The notes under the pieces were generated by a model, which was given only the letters and a program-made list of their open reading frames with translations, ran no database searches and was not told the origin of the DNA. Both the position numbers and the translations under genes were made by a program. From the NCBI GenBank assembly GCA_037974965.1, contig JBBPFI010000002.1, positions 2,170,001-2,234,000 on the forward strand: a stretch of 64,000 bases of DNA, written 5' to 3'. Of this stretch, positions 10,162-19,987 are shown piece by piece; position 1 is the stretch's first letter, and every line of letters starts with the position of its first letter. Origin of the DNA: Dacryopinax spathularia. Lineage: Eukaryota; Basidiomycota; Dacrymycetes; Dacrymycetales; Dacrymycetaceae.

Positions 10162-11872
10162 ATGAGCGAAGAGACAGCGACCCAAACCGCCCCCCAATCC
10201 CTGCCCGAATGGCCTCCAGCACTAGACGCTTCCCACCTGCGCGAACTCACAAACCTCGCGACAGACTACGCCCTCTCCCACGGCCTCGTGTACCGCCCTC
10301 CTGCCTCCCCTCCTGCCAAACCCCACCCCTCCACATCCCGAGTGATCCACGCGCCCATAACCCTCTTTCCGTCCCCGTTCCCGAGGGCGCTGTATGACTT
10401 GGCGAGGAGGCTGCAGCCGTTGTATAATGCGCTTTATGCACGGGTCGCGTTGGATACCGAGTGGTTGGATGGGGTCATGTCGGGCGTGGCGAAGGTCGAT
10501 CCGTTCCAGCGCGAGCTGTGGAAGATCTGGCATCAAGTCATAGAGGAGGGTGTCGCTCAGGTGCGTCTTCTCTTTCCCTTCCACTCTCCCTCTCTGGCTA
10601 CCCCCACCTGGGCGCGCGCAGAGAGGAGCAGGCAGAGCATGAGCAACGACTAACGAAACGTAAGCCCAGCCCGTCGAGCTCGGCCTATGGCGCTCGGACT
10701 ACCTGACCCATTCCCTCCCGGACGGCAGCTTCACCCTCCGACAAGTAGAGTTCAACTGCATTTCCTCCTCTTTCGGCGCGCTCGCGAGTCGGACGAGCGA
10801 GATGCATAGGTATCTTGAGCAGGCGACGGGGTACTATGGTGCGCATCCGTTGTTGAATAGGGGGAATATGCCGGAGAATAGGGCGATGGTTGGGTTGGCG
10901 AGGGGGATCGCTAGGGCGCATGAGGCGTATGGGGTGCCCAGGTGCGTTCTTTCCCCGATCTGATCTTCCCTGTGGCTGGTCAGCTAACGCGATAGTAGCG
11001 CTACGGTACTGTTCGTCGTCCAACCCCACGAACGAAACGCATTCGATCAACGCTGGCTCGAATACACCCTCCTAGAAGCCCACTCCGTGCACGTCGAGCG
11101 AGTAACATTCACCGACCTAGCTACACGCGCCCATCTCTCGCCCACCAAACAGCTGCTCTACACCTCTCCGCTCCACGCGCAGCCACTCGAGATCTCGGTC
11201 GTCTACCTCCGCGCAGGGTACACGCCGGACGACTACCCCTCTACGAGAGAGTGGGACGCTCGCCTGCTTATTGAGAGGAGCAGGGCTATCAAGTGTCCTA
11301 CCGTCGGCGCTCAACTAGCAGGAGCGAAGAAGGTCCAGCAAGCGTTGATGGAGGACGGAGTGCTCGAACGATTCTTGCTCGAACCTTCTCGGGGGAAAGA
11401 CGAGTTCACCCCTGCCGACCTGGAGCTCTTGAGGGCGAGCTTTGCGCCTATGTATGCGCTGAATGCGGAGACGCTCCAGCAGACGAAGGATAATGCTGCT
11501 CATTTGGTCCTTAAACCTCAGCGGGAAGGAGGGGGGAACAACGTTTACCGCGGAAACATCCCTCCGTTCCTCGAGAAGCTGCCTGCGGAGGAGAGAGATG
11601 CATGGGTAGTGATGGAGCTCATCGAGCCCCCTCCCGCCCGAAACATACTCATCAAAGCGGGCGCGAGCGAGGAAGGCGGCAAGGAAGGAGACGTGATTAG
11701 TGAGCTGGGCATCTTTGGGGTTTGCCTGTATGGGCCGGATGGGGGTGGGAAAGTCGGGATTAGCGTTAATGAGGAAGTGGGGTATCTTGTGAGGACGAAG
11801 GGGAGGGAGAGCGATGAGGGGGGCGTGGCGGTGGGGTATAGTTGTTTGGATTCGTTGGTGTTGGTTGACTGA
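10162..11872 (+). CDS. GSH2: Glutathione synthetase
   Basis: Three exons (10162-10560, 10671-10941, 10999-11872). Eukaryotic-type glutathione synthetase, which joins gamma-glutamylcysteine and glycine using ATP in the cytosol. Visible landmarks: LYNALYARVALDTEWL and FQRELWKIWHQV in the N-terminal part, RSDYL..FTLRQVEFNCISSSFGAL, ATVLFVVQPHERNAFDQRWLE, ERSRAIKCPTVGAQLAGAKKVQQ, the ATP-grasp glycine loop LVLKPQREGGGNNVYR, and the A-loop VMELIEPPPA. The end GYLVRTKGRESDEGGVAVGYSCLDSLVLVD matches the family. Length is about 514 residues, as usual. Exon phases are consistent; the second intron must end at 10998, since the nearer AG would give a stop. Confidence 0.93.
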
Positions 11873-11966
11873 ATGGGATGACACGCTGGGGATCTCGGGG
11901 TGTATTTAGAGCACAGGGTATAGAACAATCAAAGTGAATGTGCATTGTTGGCACAGTCAGATGCGG

Positions 11967-12881
11967 CTAGCAAGAGGAGAGATGGATCGTCTCGGAGCTC
12001 GTGTAGGTTGTCAACGAACCGTCGTTCTCCACGCGGTGCTCGGTGAAAGTCAGCTGTATGCACCATCAGCTGCGTGAGACTAGTCAAAAACACGAAGCGA
12101 CTAACCGTCTTCGCGTTGCCCGTACACCCCGACGCCAGGGGGATAAAGAGATTGGAGATCGTCGAGGCGCCCGAAGCCTTCGCCAGTCCATGCGCGAACT
12201 ACGGATGGTCAGACAGTGATCGGACTACAGAGGTTAAACAGGCTACGTACCACAGTCACAGCTCCCGTCCCTGCATCCGTAGCAGTAATATCAACCGACC
12301 GGGTATTCACCCCCTGCGGCGTATACGCAAACGTCGCCGGCTCCGCGCCCGCCAAACTAGCTCCAGCCGCAGGGCTAGCGATCGACCCGTGTCCTCTCGC
12401 AGTCTCGATATGCGGCGTCCCAGCCGGACAAGGGACGTTCAGCGTTTGCGAGCCCACGGGATAGGTCGAGCCGGCGATGAGGGTATCGTTTGCTGAGAGG
12501 GTGAGCGTGCCGCAGATCCCGGTTGCGATGAAGTCGAATGTGGCGGTTACGTTGCCCTGAGGAGTGGTTCGATATTGGCCGTTCGTGGAGGTATCTGCCG
12601 ACGTCAGGCCGATAGCCAGCTGCAGGTGCGTGTTAGAGGGTGATGAATTAGTGAAGAAGTAAGTGGCTAACCTGGAAGAATACACCAGCGGAGTTGGTGA
12701 CCCCGACATCGACGTACTGCTGGGTGATTCCCGGGTAGAAAGCGGGTGTGAAGGTGAACGTCAGCAGCTCATCTGGAGGGACGTAGTATGCGCTGATCTG
12801 GGCAGAATTTGCGGCCCGAGGGGAAGGAGCAGCAGTAGCGAAAGCAGACGCGAGCAGCAGTGCGGTGGTAGCGAAGAGCAT
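11967..12881 (-). CDS. Secreted protein of about 230 residues, family not recognised
   Basis: Four exons. ATG at 12881 opens a classic signal peptide (MLFATTALLLASAFATAAPSPR). Exon 1 continues AYYVPPDELLTFTFTPAFYPG, exon 2 runs from LAIGLTSADTST through GICGTLTLSANDTLIAG to TDAGTGAVTV, a short exon 3 ends ASGCTGNAKT, and exon 4 ends SSETIHLSSC. The mature protein is rich in Thr, Ser and small residues with likely beta structure and several Asn-X-Ser/Thr sites. There is no C-terminal hydrophobic tail, so a GPI anchor is unlikely. It is a small extracellular protein of unknown role. It shares 94 bases of 3' spacer with the convergent GSH2 gene. Confidence 0.7.
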
Positions 12882-14004
12882 GGTCACCGTCGGGGCTGAG
12901 GAGTAGTTGAAGAGGCTTGGGTTGGTCTGTCCGGCTTACTGGACAAACAGGACGAGAATGTTGTACCGGCTTTATAGTGTTTGGTCGCCCAATTGTGGGC
13001 CCATTGTGAGGTTGAGCGGACTATGGTGTGTCTGGGCGGATGCGCTCCACCATGCAGCAACCGAGCAACCGCGTAAGCGCCCACTCATATTACTCAAGAG
13101 CGAGGAAGCAGCAAGAGACCAGTGTTCGGCACCGTCCAGAACATTGGGGTAATAGCAGTCATAGCAGTCGTAGCGGTCGCGCGCACAACCGGTACCGACG
13201 ACCAAGGCTAAACGCGGGTCAAGGCACGATGCGGGGTCGAGGACCACACTTCAGGGCTGTGAAGAAGCCACGAAGATGACAGAAAAGCTCGTCTCGAGCC
13301 AAAGCGCCACATATGAATAACATCGGGTTTCCATGCGGGGAGACCCCGAAAGTTCCCAGGCCTGCTCGAAGTCACATAGTGCAGATGCCAAGCCGCATGG
13401 AAAAGCCTTCTGACCGGAGCAAGCGAAGACGGTAGTCTAGACTTGCGAGAAGAACAGCCGTGATTCCATGCGCTGGTTTCAGCTGTACCTGCTCCAGAAG
13501 CAATGCTTGCTAGGTACCCGTTGTGCCTGGGTACCTAAGTGGGCATAGCTCCCGCCAGAAGGAGGCGGTCCGCAAGACGCTCTTGGATCACTTTGTTTGC
13601 CAAGCAGAATGAGGTTGAGTTAGAGACTCAGTATTGCCCGGGAGGCGGCCGCCCTCAGCCTACTCGGAGACGGGAAGAAGCTGCGGCTGGCTTGACGGGT
13701 GCCTTAGTCTTAGCGCTCCGAAGCAGACACAGCGTGTTGCAGACAGTAGACAACGGGGTTCACTTCAGAGAGACCTGTGGAAACAAAGGCTCAGCAGCAA
13801 CAGCAGTTACATATCTAGTAGCCAAGAAGTTTTGATGGTCCTGGTCGAGAAGCAAGGAGCATCGGTTCAGGGACCGTCGGCCTCCTCGGCGTTGAGTTTG
13901 GGCCGGGTATAGCCCGTCCTGCCTTGAGCGCTACGTACTCCGCAATCTCACCTTGTCACTGCAGTCCTACCCTTCGTTATACCTGTCCGCAATACCTCGT
14001 CAAT
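12882..14004. other. 1.1-kb intergenic region, no gene seen
   Basis: Lies between the divergent secreted-protein gene and the HIT gene. Open frames such as 13539-13835 have no recognisable features. It should contain both promoters; I found no RNA gene or clear repeat. Confidence 0.55.
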
Positions 14005-14748
14005 ATGGCTTCTCTCGCAAGGTAGGCGCGATGAGCTACTATTCCGGGAGTCCAGCCTAGCTCACCTAGAACGGTGCCAGCTGCATCTTCTGCAAGATCA
14101 TCAAAGGCGAGTCGTGAACGTCCGCATCCCGAGCTGTAAGCTGAAGCCACACTGCAGGGGAGATTCCCTCCTTCAAGCTGATCGAGACGGAGATGTCCTA
14201 CTCCTTCCTGGACATTGGTCCGCTTGCAAAGGGCCACTCGCTCGTCATTCCCAAAGGTACGCTTCCCCACAGCCGCGTCTCAGCTTTCACTCATATGACA
14301 TCAAACAACAGCCCATGCTGAGAAGATGCACGAGTTGTCGGACGAGAGTCTGAAGGATATCCTGGTCATTGCGAAGAAGATTGCCCTTGCGTTGGGTTGT
14401 GAAAACTACAATATCCTACAGGTGCGCCTACCCGGAACAGGACACTACGTCACAAGCTGACATGAAATTTAGAATAACGGCAAGATTGCTCACCAGGTAT
14501 GGACCTCGGCCCATCGGTTCGCAACCATAGACTGATGGATGATGCTTTACAGGAAGTCGGACATGTGCATTTCCACGTTATCCCCAAACCGGCAGCTTCG
14601 GACAAGGAGGGACTGGTCATTGGTTGGCCGCAGCAGAAGGCAGGCTTCCGAGTCGATTGCGTTTATGTGCATACACTGACCTATCTGCACTTAGCCTAGC
14701 ATGGATGAGCTCAAGGCGCTTGCAGAGGAGTTGAGGAGCAAGCTCTAG
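14005..14748 (+). CDS. HNT1: HIT-family nucleotide hydrolase (Hint/Hnt1-like)
   Basis: Small exons assemble to a protein of about 150 residues: [94 protein letters not shown], then a C-terminal helix MDELKALAEELRSKL. The histidine triad H-V-H-F-H-V is intact, and the CIFC pair is that of Hint proteins, which hydrolyse AMP-lysine and phosphoramidate nucleotides. Intron 2 uses a GC donor (AAAG|gcgagt), required to keep KGEIPSF in frame. The join after GWPQQKAG (14640-14700) is ambiguous among several short introns. Confidence in the family is high; exact exon ends are less sure. Confidence 0.88.
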
Positions 14749-15209
14749 GAGTTTGAGACGAAGGTCAGAAAATCCAAGTCAATAGGGTTGGTGGGAATGT
14801 AATGTCATCAAGTTGAGTCAATATAACAATGCCGAATGTGTTCTGCAATATCTGTTGTCTAGAATGCCAGAATCAGCTTGGATTTCCTCTAGAAGTCCTG
14901 GCTCCTTCAGACGCTTCCGATCGAATCGAGATCCGCCGCTGAGTGCCTGTTCTAATGAATGACCGTCTATCTCCAAGCATGTCCGTAACCCGTCGATGCG
15001 CAGAGCGACACACTTGGCTAACCATATGATCGGTCATTCGACATCTGAAGGAACGAACATAGTCAACACACAAGCGACACGCACGTCGGCGAAGGGGGGA
15101 CCGAGCCTGCCCTAAACGAGACTCCCGTTCAGTAAGGGTCCGTGCGCTTTCCGCCTCGCGTCAAACGCAAACCTTGCTGCATGACCCCTAGCTCGGTCCC
15201 TGGTTCAAT
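14749..15209. other. Intergenic region before the U6-like gene
   Basis: No coding gene seen. GGTTCAATG at 15202-15210 resembles an RNA polymerase III B box and abuts the U6 5' end, but it lies upstream rather than downstream, so its role is unclear. Confidence 0.5.
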
Positions 15210-15233
15210 GTCCCCTTCGGGGTGACATACGAA

Positions 15234-15264
<31 letters not shown>

Positions 15265-15310
15265 GGCCCCTGCACAAGGATGACACGCTTTCCAGAGTGG
15301 ATGCGCTCCG
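15210..15310 (+). ncRNA. U6: U6 spliceosomal snRNA (or a divergent copy)
   Basis: The 5' stem-loop GTCCCCTTCGGGGTGAC at 15210 is followed by AAAATTGGAACGAT, the invariant ACAGAGA box (15248-15254), AGATTAGCATGG with the AGC catalytic triad, and CAAGGATGACACGC of the internal stem-loop. This is the core of U6 snRNA, which pairs with the 5' splice site and U2 in the spliceosome's active centre. Oddities: the usual CCTGCGCAAGG reads CCTGCACAAGG, and the 3' tail after GACACGC is unlike the common sequence, with no immediate T-run (the first TTTTT is near 15331). It could be a functional, drifted U6 or one of several copies; the 3' end is approximate. Confidence 0.82.
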
Positions 15311-15597
15311 GCGCACAATATTTATTGCTCTTTTTACATCTGAAATATCATTATTCCCTCTGGATGGCTATTGGGCTATAATTTCGACTTTGCTAGGCTC
15401 AATTATGGCTCTTTGTATGCCGTGCATGCTGCGGGGCGCGCTCTGAGCTCAAGCAGGTCTACTTGCCAATCATCGACACTCGACTCGATCGCTCTATTGT
15501 AGGCGTGTTTGAATGGAACGGTCCATCTGGACAAGCTTAACGGTAATATGGCAAAATATATCGGCATGGTATAATATTACAAGATTCGTATCAAACA

Positions 15598-18500
15598 TCA
15601 CTCGTCATCATCGTCTCCCAGAATAGAATCCACCTCGTCTACCTCATCGTCGTCATCAACCGACGCCAGCTCCTCTGCCTCGTCATCCACACTAGAAGAC
15701 AATGAGCTGCGTGCCCGTGCCCCGCCGCGGGCAGTTTTGGACTTCGGCTTCGGCGTGGACTCCTCTTCCTCTTCATCGTCCGGAACTATGGAGTATACAT
15801 CCTCGAACAGATCCTTCAGATACTCAAGTTGACGGAAGGCGGCTTCGTCCATTCCGGTCAGCTGCTCCGAGTACTTCTTGTTCATGGAAGTCTGGAACCG
15901 GACGAATGCATTCCTCGAAACGGTGTCCCTCAGTGGTCGCTTCTGTACATTTGGTCAGCCTCATATCGCACGCCGGCATGTCTGAACAACGTACGGATTT
16001 GATACCCCAGATGAGCAGGCCGATGCTCTTGATCTTATCGTCATCTACATGCTCCGGGAAGTGCAGCTTGCTCAACAGCTGGCAAATAGTCTTGCGTTCA
16101 TCCTTGTCCGTCGAATTGAGCAGATACTTGAGCAATTCAATAGCAACATCAACATGAACAGAATGATCCGTCTTCATGCCGTTGAGCTCAACCACCTTCT
16201 CCGGGTCTGTCCAGTCCACGAGCTGCAGGCCAATCTGGCTCTGCGAGATCATTTCCTGGTCTTCGTCCATCTCTGCCCGCACTTGGGTGAGGACCTCCAT
16301 CACTGGAACAAAAATGTGCTGCATCTTCCTCTGGTTGAAAGACGAAGAGTAGCAGAAGACGGGGAAGAAGTAGCTTAGGCATTGTCGCAGCGCCTGATTG
16401 TCGGCCGTTTCGGGTGATAGGTACATGAGCACGAGACTTTGCAAGATCTATGACGCGAGATCAGCATCGGTATAAGACGTCGACAGAGTTGCGTACAGTT
16501 TCGTCGGACACCATACCGGAAAGCATGAGCTTGGCGATTCCCTCACAAGCGACGGCCTGTACATCAGGTGACTCATCGCCCATAACATGCAGTAGGAAGT
16601 CGTTCGTTCGGTTTTCCTGTATTGCAATCAGACGCTGTTAACAAGGGTGGGACGCATTACACACCCCGTTGACAACGAAGAAGTCCGTTCCATGGACCAT
16701 GAGCATATCGAAGATAGCCTTAAGCGCCTTGCACTTCATCTCCTCGCTCGCAGTCTGTACTTGATTCATAAACAAGCCAAAAGACTCCTTAGCCGTGTTC
16801 TTATCGATCAGAGAGCACAGCCCGATACATGTCAAGCCACGCTCTCGCAGTTCCGGGTCTTTGCTTCGCACCGCTGGGATGATGAGTTCTGGCAATAAAC
16901 CGTGGAAGGCGGAGTTCTCATGCAGGTTCTGCATATTCATGGTCAGGGTGGAAGTACTATTCCTCTGCGTGGAACGTACCGAGTTCACTCGCTCCAGCAT
17001 GGCTATACACAGCTCCAGACAGCGAGTATCAATGAAGAGAGCTCGTTCTTTCTCGATCTCTTCCTCCTCGGCAGTCTTCGCTGTGTTCTTCTTCTCACGG
17101 GAATGAGACCGTCCCCGGGAGCGACGCGAGCCTCGGGAGATTTCCGAGGCATCTTCGCTACCAGCGCGAGAGTAATCACCCTGACAAATGTTAGCCGAGA
17201 TGGTGAATCTGGGAGGAGAGTACAGACATCGTTGTCTTCCGGATACTTCAGATCACCGACGATCTCGACAACCACCCGGATAAGATCGCGCTCGCTGTCC
17301 GACAACTTGCTCATCACGTCCATACACCGCGGAATAAGAGCTTCAGGCAGACTAGGCTGGCTCAGCATATCCCTCACGAGGCTGAACATCTTTCTTCGCC
17401 CAATTTCGTCCGCGTAATCGAGGTTGACGGCGAGCTTGCACAGCTCTCCGAGGATGAAGGCCGCTTCTTCCTTTGCCACGTCTTGTGCGGGGTCGGGCTC
17501 TTCACCTTGTGCGATCAAGCTTTCTTGCCCGAGGGTGATGTCGAGCAGCCTGTTGTACGCGCTTTGGACACGGAATGCTAGTGCTGTTACAACAGGAAGC
17601 GAAGTCTCCAGCCGGGTCGTATCCTTGGTAGAAAGACAGTGGTCCACAAAGACGCGAGCAAGGAACGCCTTCTCTGCAGTGATGGAGGACCAGAACTCAT
17701 CTGCAGCACTGTCAGCTAAGGAGCCGAACCTCAACAGCAGAATGCACTCACCGTTCAACTCAGCAGCATCGAGAAGCTCCGGTCGCGTGACGAAGATGCT
17801 GAGCAATGCATCTTCGGCAACCTTGCTGCTGACCACATCCAACATGCGCAGAAACTTCACACGCATTCAGCATATATGCAAAAGCGGCCATATGAATCAT
17901 CGTACCTCAAGCAAATCCCCATCGTCAACCCAGCCTGCAACCATCTTTCCAGCCGCCCGCCGTACGCTCTCTTCGCGATCGCCTAGACCGTTTCGAATCG
18001 CCTCCTCCCGCTGCGCAATCGACATGACCTTCGGATTCGGTAAAGCGGATAGCGCCGCCGTGTATGCGAGGCGGCGGAGGGTAGTATCGGTATCACGTGT
18101 TCGTGCGAGGATGTCGGAGAGGGTCGTCGGAGACGGGGGAATGTTCAGAAGGGCAGCCCGGCGCACCTCCCTGTATGCAGAGTTAGAGACATCTCTCTCG
18201 AAGGGCACGGTTGGACTTACGCGGATGGATCGTGCCTCAATACCTCTAGCATGACCTCCTGAACGCTTTGTTCTCCGTCTGCAAAGTCTTCTTCTGTCTC
18301 GCCAGCCATAATCTTCGATAAAGCAATGACCGCCTGAACGCGGACTGCCGGCTCTTTATCGTGTGCTCGGTCAAGCAAAGCCCCTCGTATTTTCATGAAG
18401 AGATCCTCGCTAGATCCGAGGTCAGCCTTAATACAGGGAATCAAGATAGTTGAGCGTACTCCAATTCACCCAGCGACGAAATCATCAGCGCGACCAGCTG

Positions 18501-18995
18501 GACGCATCGGTATCGTACAGACTTGTCTTTGGCCTCGAATCCCTTCAAGAGATGATTCAACAGGTATACGACAAGGCGAGAGGCTGGTGTGTCTTCATCT
18601 TCATCCTCATCCTCATTGCTCGCCTGCTCTGCAGCTGTTGGCCGTTCAGTCACATGCCCAGCCGGTCCAAGTCGATTGTACGTACCTTTCTCCGACAGGA
18701 AGGCAACAAAGCTCGCCACAAACTTCATCACCCTATCCGCCTGTATCACGCCCCTCTTCACTCCCAACACCTTGTCCACAATTTCCGCAAAAGCATCGTT
18801 GAACGCTTTCTCCCCCGTCAGTCGAATGCCCTTCCCATTCGGTAGGGTCTGCGTAACCGCCGCGCATTGCAGATGGATCTTGTGCAACGCAACAACATTC
18901 TTTCGGTGATTTGCTGTATTGTGCTGAGACTGTCCAAATATAGGCGGTAATACTGCCTGCAGATCAGGTAGCTGAGGTAGTAATAGTCCAGGCAT
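15598..18995 (-). CDS. YCG1: Condensin complex subunit G (CAP-G / Ycg1 / Cnd3)
   Basis: A multi-exon gene (about nine or ten exons) from ATG at 18995 to the acidic C-terminus DEVDSILGDDDDE. HEAT-repeat text typical of condensin G is visible in order: KGIRLTGEKAFNDAFAEIVDKVLGVKRG, LKGFEAKDKSVRYRCVQLVALMI, IRGALLDRAHDKEPAVRVQAVIALSKI, EVRRAALLNIPPSPTTL, LRRLAYTAALSALPNPKVMSI, FLRMLDVVSSKV, LLSIFVTRPELLDAAELN and LRERGLTCIGLCSLIDKNTA. Condensin G is one of the non-SMC HEAT subunits that bind DNA and drive mitotic chromosome compaction. The promoter holds two MluI cell-cycle boxes. The acidic Ser/Glu-rich tail is common in fungal members. The total should be close to 1,000 residues; not every intron was placed exactly. 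Confidence 0.85.
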
Positions 18996-19049
18996 ATTGG
19001 CCGTCAAGATGTGAAAGTGTGAGCTCGCTGTCCCTTACTGGCGGCGTCG

Positions 19050-19073
19050 ACGCGTCGTTCAGCTTTGACGCGT
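19050..19073. promoter_or_regulatory. Pair of MluI cell-cycle boxes (ACGCGT)
   Basis: ACGCGT occurs at 19050-19055 and 19068-19073, 18 bases apart, 55-78 bases upstream of the condensin subunit start. In fungi this hexamer is bound by MBF (Mbp1/Res-Swi6), which activates G1/S genes. It fits a chromosome-condensation gene. The divergent VOC gene starts 280 bases the other way. Confidence 0.5.
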
Positions 19074-19242
19074 CGCCGTCCCTCATGTGCTCACGTGCCC
19101 CAAAGCGATTCCGCGGCCATCAGAAGAACCCTGAGTTGTGGCGGGGATTATGACTCCTCGCAGGGCCTTGTGACTGTTTCATTGTCTTGTCTCTGACAAC
19201 CACCATCAATAGCCTTTAGAGTCGTGGGAAGAAGAGAAAGTG

Positions 19243-19249
19243 TATAAAT
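19243..19249 (+). promoter_or_regulatory. TATA box of the VOC-family gene
   Basis: TATAAAT lies 104 bases before the ATG at 19353, a usual distance for a fungal promoter with a short leader. Confidence 0.45.
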
Positions 19250-19352
19250 ATGTCTGGGATTCAGAGCGTGGTCATAGTCATCCAAATTCCCGAAGGTCTT
19301 CAGCCTGCTGCACTTCGACCTCTTCAACCATCACCAAATACTACCGCACAAC

Positions 19353-19827
19353 ATGTCCGGCGAACCTACCTTCCTTGTCTACCTTCCCGTGAAGGACGTC
19401 GAAGACTCCATCAAGTGGTACACCACCGCCTTGGGCTTCAAAATCAACGAGCCCACGCACTATAAGGGTGCTTACGCGCACCTCTACCTCGGCGGACCCT
19501 CGGCCAGGGAGAGTCGTGCCCAGCTTATGCTGCGCAAGTTCCCTGCCGGCGGATGTAAGGAGGAGGAAGGCGCGGCTTTGCCGCAGTATCATCTTATGTG
19601 GGACGTCTCTGAGAAAGGGAAAGGGAAGGAGGTCGTCGATGAGTGGCTTGAGAAGTTCAAGAAGAGCGGCGTTGGTCTGAACTTGCAAGGCGCCGGTGCG
19701 GAAGACAAAGAATGGGGCTGCAGGCAGTTCGACCTGCGCGATCCCGATGGTAAGACCAGTTCATCCTCGCAGAAATCTGCTCATCCCAGTTGCAGGCCAC
19801 CTGGTCACCTTCTTTGCCTATATTTGA
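19353..19827 (+). CDS. VOC-superfamily (glyoxalase/bleomycin-resistance-like) protein
   Basis: Two exons (19353-19749 and 19796-19827). The N-terminus TFLVYLPVKDVEDSIKWYTTALGFKI is the standard first beta-alpha-beta unit of VOC domains, and the C-terminus FDLRDPDG spliced to HLVTFFAYI restores the typical DPDGHxVTF end. The intron runs from G|gtaaga to ttgcag, 46 bases, with phase preserved. About 142 residues, so one VOC module of paired beta-alpha units. Such proteins include glyoxalases, dioxygenases and resistance proteins; the substrate cannot be set from sequence. A TATA box at 19243 and a promoter shared with condensin G lie upstream. Confidence 0.82.
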
Positions 19828-19987
19828 GCGATCGCACTCATTTCCGCCCATTCAGTACGTTGCCGTCTCACCGATTCTTTCCGCTTGTTCGTTTCCAATG
19901 CGCCTCACTGAATAAAAATGTGCGTTGTGATTGCTGTTCTGGGTAATACATGTCCGCAAAATACACGGGAATACGTATAAACTACAC

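Noticed and set aside
15201-15215. A tRNA gene suggested by the B-box-like GGTTCAATG
   Set aside because: No A box or cloverleaf is present; the sequence adjoins the U6 5' end.
15264-15292. Similarity of the Helitron palindrome to the U6 segment CCTGCGCAAGG
   Set aside because: The match is to a conserved part of U6 and short. The orientation does not fit pairing near the 5' splice site, and most copies in the element lie in an intronless coding frame. I treat it as coincidence.
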